DNA of 10,655 nt from an uncultured Peptococcaceae bacterium (GTDB lineage: Bacteria; Bacillota; Peptococcia; Peptococcales; Peptococcaceae), in contig CALAKO010000250.1 of assembly GCA_937922955.1 (NCBI GenBank), positions 1 through 10,655 of the forward strand, written 5' to 3'. The position numbers and the translations under genes are program-made. Below, piece after piece: positions 5,666 through 10,655 of this stretch. Under the pieces are notes generated by a model that was not told where the DNA came from, made no database searches, and saw only the letters and a list, made by a program, of their open reading frames with translations. Numbering within the stretch: position 1 is the first letter of the stretch; every line of letters starts with the position of its first letter.

Positions 5666-7957
5666 ATGGCGATTGATGAACGTGCGTCAACCCATGTATA
5701 CCAACAAAAACAAATGTTTTCAAAAGATGAACTGGCTGTTCGCGAACATCGTTGTATTCATGAAGAGCCTGCCTATTGTAATGCTGCCTGTCCGTTGAAG
5801 CTCGATATGAAAGCAATCCTGGCTGCTCTCGCTGAGGGCGATTTTGATAAGGCCTATGCACTTTATGAAAAGAATATGCCGTTTCCTCATTTATTGGCAG
5901 AAGGGTGCGAGGCGCCGTGTGAAAAAGGCTGCAAACTCAATGAACTGGGAGAAGGCATTGCCATCAAACGGCTGGAGCAGGCAATCACTGCCTATGGAAG
6001 CTCGGCAAAAACACGCGGTGGCTTACGCATGAAAAAGAAGAAGAGTGTGGCAATTGTCGGCAGTGGGATGTTTGTGCTTTTCCTTGTTGGGGAATTGGCC
6101 AAGAAAAATTATCCGTTGTCGGTTTATTGCTCGGAAAATGACATCAACGAGTGGCTGTCTGTCGGAACCGCTTCTGTAAGCGCGGATACGGTTCAGCATA
6201 CTTTGGAAACGCTCAATAAAATGGAGGTTCAATTTCATTTTAAAGAGCAGTTGCAGCCGGCTTTGCTGGAATCGCTTCAACAAACGCAAGATGTGGTGTG
6301 TGCCAGTATGGATGTTGTGCGGGCATGCGTGCCTGGCGCAGCACCGGATCAGGCGCTTATGTATTTGGAAACGCACTCGCTTGTATGCGGCGCTGCCGAT
6401 GGCGTCTTGGACAGTGCCTTTGGAGCAAAAAAAGCGGCGCTGACGGTGGACCGCCTTGCGCAAAAGCTGCATCCGTCTAATACACGTGGCGATGAGGGGG
6501 CTGTGTCAACACGTCTTTATACATCGCTTGACGGCATTGCGGCTTCCAGTCAGGTGCCTTGTACTGGGGCGTACAGCAAGGAGGAGGCAGTGCGGGAGGC
6601 ATCGCGCTGTATCCAATGCCATTGTGATGAATGCATTAAGGCTTGTCCGTATCTGCGGCATTACAATAAATTTCCGCGGATTCTCCTGCGCGAAATCTAT
6701 AACAATGTGTCGATTATTATGGGCGATCATGTGATGAATAAGCCGATCAATGCCTGCAGTTTATGCGGTCAGTGCAAGGTGGTGTGTCCAAATGGCTTCG
6801 ATATGGCCGAAGTATGTCATCTGGCACGGCAGAATATGGTGGAAACAGGAAAGATGCCCCTTGCGCCGCATGAGTTTGCCTTGATGGATATGATGTTTTC
6901 TAACGAAGAGGCGTTTCTGGCGCGGTCGGAAGTTGGCTATGACACGTGTAAGTATGTGTTCTTTCCAGGGTGTCAGGCTACAGCCATAGCGCCAGCAACG
7001 GTGCGTGCAGCCTATTATGATCTGTGCGCTCGATTGGACGGCGGCGTTGCCTTGATTCTTGGCTGCTGCGGTGTCATTGCAGATTGGGCCGGGAGAACGG
7101 AAATGTTTGAAGAAACGAAGGCGATGTTAAAGGACAGCCTGAAAAAGCTGGGCAATCCTACCATTATTTGTGCGTGCCCAACTTGTCAAAAAACCTTGGA
7201 TGATTTCGATGCAGGGGCAACGGTTGGCATTTGGCAAGTGCTTGAGGAGATTGGTCTGCCAAAAAGCGCGGCTGGTCAAGGTATGCCGCGACAGGTGGCG
7301 CTTCATGATAGCTGCGGTGCGAGAGGCGACGCTGTCACGCAAAACGCCATTCGGCATCTTGCACAGCAATTGCAATGTGAAATTGTGCCGACGGAATATG
7401 ATCGGGATCGTGCGCCATGTTGTGGCTATGGCGGCTTAACACAGTACACCAACCGTGAGGTGGCGGAAGAAATGACAGAGATGTGTCTGTCGCGTTCTGA
7501 TGCGCCTTATCTGACTTACTGCATGGCCTGCCGCGATCGTTTTGCGCGTGAAGGCAGGGAATCAATGCATATTTTGGAGCTCGTCTATGGTACCAGCGCT
7601 GACCACTGTCCGGATATCAGTCAAAAGCGCTATAACCGTCTTGGGTTGAAACAGCAGCTTCTTAGTGAGCTGTGGAAGGAGAAATTTGCATTTATGAATG
7701 TTCCTTTTGATATTCAATATACATCAGAGGCGCTGCAGATTATGGATGATCGCATGATTCTCAAAAGTGATGTGGCACAGGTGCTTACGGAGCTTCGTGA
7801 GACAGATGAAGCGGTGCTTGATGAAGAAACGGGCATTTCTATTACCCGTGCGCGTCTAGGCAATGTCACAGTGTGGGTAAAATATAAAGAAATCGATAAT
7901 GGTTATCTTGTTGTAGGCGCATACAGCCATCGTATGGGAATTGCGGTGCGCGGATAA
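5666..7957 (+). CDS. Multi-cluster Fe-S oxidoreductase: GltD-like Fe-S domain, shrunken nucleotide domain, dicluster ferredoxin, two CCG domains
   Basis: This is a 763-residue soluble electron-transfer protein with several parts. (1) Residues 25-110 resemble the Fe-S domain of GltD/dihydropyrimidine dehydrogenase, with C30, C38, C42 and C81, C85, C89; the usual second cysteine of the CxxC is E33. (2) Residues 127-290 hold a Rossmann start VAIVGSGMFVL with a weak glycine motif, far shorter than a full FAD/NAD(P)H domain. (3) Two ferredoxin motifs follow: C315, C318, C323, C327 and C364, C367, C370, C374. (4) Two HdrB/GlpC-type CCG domains follow: C436, C467-C468, C504, C507 and C550, C585-C586, C619, C622. 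(5) A C-terminal domain (about 690-763) ends in VGAYSHRMGIAVRG. I recall this layout as the DVU1558-like 'pyridine nucleotide-disulfide oxidoreductase/dicluster-binding protein'. The ATG has AAGGGGG 8 bases upstream. It probably links the MOP enzyme or the radical SAM protein to a disulfide or other carrier. That role is inferred. Confidence 0.88.
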   Translation: MAIDERASTHVYQQKQMFSKDELAVREHRCIHEEPAYCNAACPLKLDMKAILAALAEGDFDKAYALYEKNMPFPHLLAEGCEAPCEKGCKLNELGEGIAIKRLEQAITAYGSSAKTRGGLRMKKKKSVAIVGSGMFVLFLVGELAKKNYPLSVYCSENDINEWLSVGTASVSADTVQHTLETLNKMEVQFHFKEQLQPALLESLQQTQDVVCASMDVVRACVPGAAPDQALMYLETHSLVCGAADGVLDSAFGAKKAALTVDRLAQKLHPSNTRGDEGAVSTRLYTSLDGIAASSQVPCTGAYSKEEAVREASRCIQCHCDECIKACPYLRHYNKFPRILLREIYNNVSIIMGDHVMNKPINACSLCGQCKVVCPNGFDMAEVCHLARQNMVETGKMPLAPHEFALMDMMFSNEEAFLARSEVGYDTCKYVFFPGCQATAIAPATVRAAYYDLCARLDGGVALILGCCGVIADWAGRTEMFEETKAMLKDSLKKLGNPTIICACPTCQKTLDDFDAGATVGIWQVLEEIGLPKSAAGQGMPRQVALHDSCGARGDAVTQNAIRHLAQQLQCEIVPTEYDRDRAPCCGYGGLTQYTNREVAEEMTEMCLSRSDAPYLTYCMACRDRFAREGRESMHILELVYGTSADHCPDISQKRYNRLGLKQQLLSELWKEKFAFMNVPFDIQYTSEALQIMDDRMILKSDVAQVLTELRETDEAVLDEETGISITRARLGNVTVWVKYKEIDNGYLVVGAYSHRMGIAVRG

Positions 7958-7968
7958 AGGAGGCTATT

Positions 7969-8187
7969 ATGACAGAGAAAAATTATTATACCGTTGACCC
8001 TGAAGGCAAGCTTATGTGTAAAAAATGCGGGGTGCCGCTTGAAAAAGGGAAAGCTAAGTTTACCTATCTTGATAATGGCTTCCCTGTAGAGCTGCCGGTG
8101 TGTCCGGTTTGTGGTTTTGTTTATGTGCCGGAAGAATTGGCGCTAGGCAAGGTGCTTTCTGTTGAAAAAGCCCTGGAGGACAAATGA
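7969..8187 (+). CDS. Small four-cysteine redox or zinc-ribbon protein (DVU_1557-like)
   Basis: This 72-residue protein has two CxxC knuckles, C17-C20 (CKKC) and C45-C48 (CPVC), spaced as in rubredoxin-like or zinc-ribbon folds. It could hold one iron and carry electrons, or hold zinc structurally; the sequence alone cannot decide. The ribosome binding site AGGAGG begins right at the stop of the preceding oxidoreductase and lies 5 bases from the ATG. The last codons overlap the methyltransferase start (ATGA at 8184-8187), so the two are translationally coupled. By position and cysteine pattern it matches what I remember as the DVU_1557 family redox protein. Partners are likely the multi-cluster protein upstream or the radical SAM protein downstream. 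Confidence 0.85.
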   Translation: MTEKNYYTVDPEGKLMCKKCGVPLEKGKAKFTYLDNGFPVELPVCPVCGFVYVPEELALGKVLSVEKALEDK

Positions 8188-8690
8188 AGGGGCATGTTGG
8201 CGGCGAGGCGCACAGCCGCTATCTTATGGAGCTCTCTTTTTTGCCAAAAGGTGCGCGTGTGCTTGATATGGGAGCTGGCGACGGCCAAACGGTGCGGCTG
8301 CTGCGAGAGATGGGCTTTGCAGCAAAGGGCATTGATTTGAATCCGGCAGAGGACGTTACTTGCGGGGATTATCTGCATGCGCCTTTTACTGACGCAAGCT
8401 TCGATGGCATTATCAGTGAATGCAGCTTCTATCAGAGCGGCGATGTGCCTGCGGCGCTTCGGGAAGCTGCACGCATGCTCAAAAAAGGCGGAAAGCTGGT
8501 ATTTTCGGATGTGTGCAGCGATGTGGTTGCGCTTTTGAATGATGTGCGTGCTGCAGGTTTTGCTTGTCGTCATATTGAGGATCTCAGTGAAGAATGGAAA
8601 GCTTACTATTTGGAAGCATTGTGGAAAGAAGAGAATGTGCCAACAGGAAAAGGCCTTTCGTATATTCTTATGATTTGTGAAAGGGTGTAG
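8184..8690 (+). CDS. Class I SAM-dependent methyltransferase (DVU_1556-like)
   Basis: This 168-residue Rossmann-type methyltransferase has the SAM-binding motif I VLDMGAGDG (26-34), an acidic motif II GIDLNP (49-54) and a later strand with KKGGKLVFSDV as in the Methyltransf_11 family. It is short, near the minimum for the fold, and has no extra substrate-recognition domain. The substrate is not readable from the sequence. The ATG overlaps the upstream stop and has GGAGG 4 bases before it. In this setting it probably methylates the same small molecule or protein that the radical SAM enzyme handles. By place and size it corresponds to the DVU_1556 family, which I recall being called TrsM in NCBI annotation; that name is from memory and is therefore not entered as a symbol. 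Confidence 0.88.
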   Translation: MKGHVGGEAHSRYLMELSFLPKGARVLDMGAGDGQTVRLLREMGFAAKGIDLNPAEDVTCGDYLHAPFTDASFDGIISECSFYQSGDVPAALREAARMLKKGGKLVFSDVCSDVVALLNDVRAAGFACRHIEDLSEEWKAYYLEALWKEENVPTGKGLSYILMICERV

Positions 8691-8694
8691 AACG

Positions 8695-9120
8695 ATGAGT
8701 GATTATTTAGATGATATGCTTTCTCTTTACGAGAAGGGCTACGATTGTGCGCAGATTTTAACGCGCCTTGTGCTTGACGCTGAAGGGAAAACCAATCCAG
8801 ATCTCATTCGTGCTTTGGCAGGTTTGAATGGCGGCATCGGCGGCAGTGGCAGCACCTGTGGTTGTCTGACTGGCGGAGCGTGTCTGCTTTCTTATTTTGC
8901 CGCTAAAGGGGCAGACGATGAAACTGCGTATGATGGGTATCGTGATATGGTCATGCGGTTCACAGAGTGGTTTAAAGAGTATACGGCTGAATACGGTGGT
9001 GTTGAGTGTTATCAGATTTTGGACGGCGACAATCGCAACAAAATCCAGCGGTGTCCAATCATTATGACGGCGACGTTTGAGTATTGCTTGGAGCTCTTAG
9101 ATGAAAATTCGCTGCTGTAA
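8695..9120 (+). CDS. C-GCAxxG-C-C family (putative redox) protein (DVU_1555-like)
   Basis: This 141-residue protein belongs to the C_GCAxxG_C_C family, named for spaced cysteines thought to bind a metal cluster or form redox disulfides. The cysteines are C18 in YDCAQ, C55 and C57 in STCGCLTGG, C63, C105, C120 and C131. The central motif reads GCLTGG instead of GCAxxG. A glycine-rich run LNGGIGGSGST precedes it. The start at 8695 is chosen because AAGGGTG lies 7 bases upstream; the in-frame GTG at 8677 lies inside the methyltransferase gene and has no better site. The stop directly abuts an ATG at 9121. Function is unknown across the family. Its place between a methyltransferase and a radical SAM protein suggests a redox partner or cluster-containing subunit. 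Confidence 0.87.
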   Translation: MSDYLDDMLSLYEKGYDCAQILTRLVLDAEGKTNPDLIRALAGLNGGIGGSGSTCGCLTGGACLLSYFAAKGADDETAYDGYRDMVMRFTEWFKEYTAEYGGVECYQILDGDNRNKIQRCPIIMTATFEYCLELLDENSLL

Positions 9121-9153
9121 ATGGTGCTGCTGGACAGAGAGGAGCGTGGCTGG

Positions 9154-10470
9154 ATGTCGTATGTAATTGGAAAAACCACCAGCGTGTGCCCGGTATGTTT
9201 GCGCACGATTTCTGCCGATAAAGTGGTTGGAGAAGATGGCTTTATTTATATGGAAAAATCCTGCCCTGAGCATGGACAATGGCGCACGCTTATTTGGGAA
9301 GGCGACGCTGAAAGCTATGCCGAATGGTCGGCGCAGGACTGTCATAAGCCGCCGGTGCTGCCGTTTGCAAAACAAGCGCAAAATGGCTGCCCAAATGACT
9401 GCGGTTTGTGCAGCAATCATAAGCAGGCAGCCTGCTGTGTGCTGTTAGAGCTGACGAAACGCTGCAATTTGGCGTGTCCAGTGTGCTTTGCTTCTGCCGG
9501 AGAAGAACCAGGAGCCGATCTTTCGCTGGAAGAAATTGCTCATCAATATGATTATCTGATGGCGCATGGAGGACCATATAATATTCAGCTTTCAGGCGGA
9601 GAACCAACGGTGCGCAATGATTTGGCAGAAATCGTTGCCTTGGGCCGAGAAAAAGGGTTTGATTTTTTTCAGCTGAATACCAATGGGGTGCGTTTGGCAG
9701 AGGAAGCAGGTTATGCCGATGAATTGGCGGCGGCTGGGGTGTCGACGGTGTTTTTGCAGTTTGATGGCCTGGATGATGAGATTTACCGTGTTATGCGCGG
9801 ACGTGCGCTCAAGGCATTGAAACTACAGGCCATTGAAAATTGCAAGCGCGCTGGTCTGCCTGTGGTTTTGGTGCCAACAGTGGCAAAGGGTGTTAATGAT
9901 CACGCGCTGGGAGAGATTGTTCAATTTGCGCTTGAACATGCCCCACATGTGCGTGGCGTGCACATTCAGCCAATGTCGTTTTTCGGCCGCAACAATATGG
10001 ATCCCAACCAGGGGCGGCTGACCATTCCCGGCGTTTTGAGATGCCTCGAAGAACAGACCAAAGGCATATTGAAAGCCAGCGATTTTTCCGGCGGCGGCGC
10101 TGAAAGTCCTTATTGCTCTTTTCATGCCAGCTATACATGCAAAGAGTCCACTTTGAAGGCACTGCCGAAACGCCAGGGCTCCTGCTGCTGTCAAAGCAGT
10201 GAAACACGGGAGAGCGTCGCCCAGCAATGGAGCGGCAAAGTGTTCTGTTGTGACAACGACAGTGACACGGCCTCGTTGGATGCATTTTTGAAAAAAATTG
10301 TAGAAAGCACCTTCACCGTCTCTGGCATGGTGTTTCAGGATGCGTGGAATTTGGACCTTCAGCGGTTGCAGCGCTGTTATATTTGTGAGATTGACAGCGC
10401 ATATGGCATGGTGCCATTTTGTGCGTACAATTTGACCAATGTTGAGGGAAAGGCCTTGTATAGACGATGA
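9154..10470 (+). CDS. Radical SAM protein related to MJ0619/tetraether lipid synthase (TrsS-like)
   Basis: This 438-residue radical SAM enzyme should cleave SAM to start radical chemistry. In order it shows a rubredoxin-like or zinc-ribbon head with C12, C15 and C37 in SCPEHG, then GCPNDCGLCSNH (C79, C83, C86). The radical SAM cluster motif RCNLACPVC follows (C104, C108, C111), then LSGGEPT (146-152). The tail has C321, C329, C344-346 and C365-366, and ends with DAWNLD, C408, C411 and VPFCAYN (C423). The head, GCPxDCGLC and PFCAYN motifs are those I recall for archaeal MJ0619, a protein assigned to C-C bond formation (Tes) and earlier to methylation. ATG 9154 is chosen because AGAGGAG is 9 bases upstream; ATG 9121 has no site. 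In Desulfovibrio the matching gene is, as I recall, a (seleno)protein; here there is no internal TGA, so it is a cysteine form. It overlaps the next gene by ATGA. Confidence 0.87.
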   Translation: MSYVIGKTTSVCPVCLRTISADKVVGEDGFIYMEKSCPEHGQWRTLIWEGDAESYAEWSAQDCHKPPVLPFAKQAQNGCPNDCGLCSNHKQAACCVLLELTKRCNLACPVCFASAGEEPGADLSLEEIAHQYDYLMAHGGPYNIQLSGGEPTVRNDLAEIVALGREKGFDFFQLNTNGVRLAEEAGYADELAAAGVSTVFLQFDGLDDEIYRVMRGRALKALKLQAIENCKRAGLPVVLVPTVAKGVNDHALGEIVQFALEHAPHVRGVHIQPMSFFGRNNMDPNQGRLTIPGVLRCLEEQTKGILKASDFSGGGAESPYCSFHASYTCKESTLKALPKRQGSCCCQSSETRESVAQQWSGKVFCCDNDSDTASLDAFLKKIVESTFTVSGMVFQDAWNLDLQRLQRCYICEIDSAYGMVPFCAYNLTNVEGKALYRR

Positions 10471-10655
10471 AACGCTCAAATATTGATACCTATATCATGG
10501 CTCAGGAAGGGCTGGATGTTTTGGATCGAGCCGTTTTGGAGCAGCTTCAGCTGGCAAAGCTCAATCATGTGCTCTCTCGTATGCGTGCGCATGGCAGCGA
10601 CCATTTGCCGGAACGCCTTGAGAAATTGGAAGATCTCGCCAGGCTGCCATTTACA
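10467..10655 (+). CDS. AMP-dependent CoA ligase, PaaK-like (DVU_1553-like), 5' part only
   Basis: Only the first 63 codons lie in the window and the frame stays open to the edge. The ATG overlaps the radical SAM stop (ATGA at 10467-10470), showing translational coupling. The visible part is helical and ends EKLEDLARLPFT, the characteristic N-terminal signature of phenylacetate-CoA ligase (PaaK) type enzymes, where LPFT precedes a TK(E/D)DLR stretch. Such enzymes join a carboxylic acid to CoA by way of an acyl-adenylate. The ATP-binding and catalytic motifs are outside the window, so the call rests on this signature and on the match in gene order to the DVU1553 locus. It could activate the acid made by the aldehyde oxidoreductase, which is an inference. 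Confidence 0.75.
   Translation, partial: MKRSNIDTYIMAQEGLDVLDRAVLEQLQLAKLNHVLSRMRAHGSDHLPERLEKLEDLARLPFT

Noticed and set aside
9121..9153. Upstream ATG at 9121 as the radical SAM start
   Set aside because: It abuts the previous stop with no ribosome binding site, while ATG 9154 has AGAGGAG at 9 bases and gives the N-terminus expected before the CPVC motif.
9823..10479. Long open frame (218 codons) on the minus strand inside the radical SAM gene
   Set aside because: It is antisense to a well-supported gene, with low-quality protein composition and no plausible start signal.
1..10655. CRISPR array, tRNA or rRNA genes, transposase or insertion sequence
   Set aside because: No regularly spaced repeats, no tRNA-like or rRNA-like stretches and no transposase motifs were seen on either strand.

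Overview
The window looks like the chromosome of an anaerobic, low-to-mid GC Gram-positive-type bacterium. I infer Firmicutes (Clostridia or Negativicutes) from strong AGGAGG-type ribosome binding sites, a lipobox-bearing ModA lipoprotein, tight gene packing and many oxygen-sensitive iron-sulfur proteins. The genus cannot be fixed by eye.

Left part (1-2230, minus strand): a molybdate ABC transporter operon in the order modA-modB-modC. ModA is a lipoprotein binding protein, ModB a five-helix permease and ModC the ATPase. modC stops just after its H-loop, so it lacks the end of the nucleotide-binding domain and the usual C-terminal regulatory domain. Positions 2231-2520 form the divergent control region. 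It holds a good modA promoter on the minus strand and an 11-base direct repeat (TTCGACTGTTA) placed once near each divergent promoter.

Right part (about 2521-10655, plus strand): a long gene row, all in one direction. It begins with a small unknown protein that seems to use a non-standard start codon. Next is a 914-residue molybdenum aldehyde oxidoreductase of the Desulfovibrio gigas MOP type. Its eight cluster cysteines fall at the same residue numbers I recall for MOP. A 10-bp GC-rich hairpin with a nearby T-tract follows. After it come a 763-residue multi-cluster oxidoreductase (GltD-like Fe-S domain, shrunken nucleotide domain, dicluster ferredoxin, two HdrB-type CCG domains), a 72-residue four-cysteine redox protein, a small SAM methyltransferase, a C-GCAxxG-C-C protein, a radical SAM protein resembling archaeal MJ0619/tetraether synthase, and the start of a PaaK-like AMP-dependent CoA ligase cut by the window edge.

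This order matches, from memory, the little-studied Desulfovibrio vulgaris locus DVU1559 down to DVU1553 (MOP; dicluster protein; redox protein; methyltransferase; C-GCAxxG-C-C protein; radical SAM (seleno)protein TrsS; CoA ligase). I believe its biochemical role is not established. The genes plausibly work together: the transporter supplies molybdate, MOP oxidises an aldehyde to an acid, the Fe-S proteins carry electrons, and the methyltransferase, radical SAM protein and CoA ligase make, modify or activate a substrate or cofactor. The pathway itself is inference. The strong points are the gene families, their order and the conserved residues.
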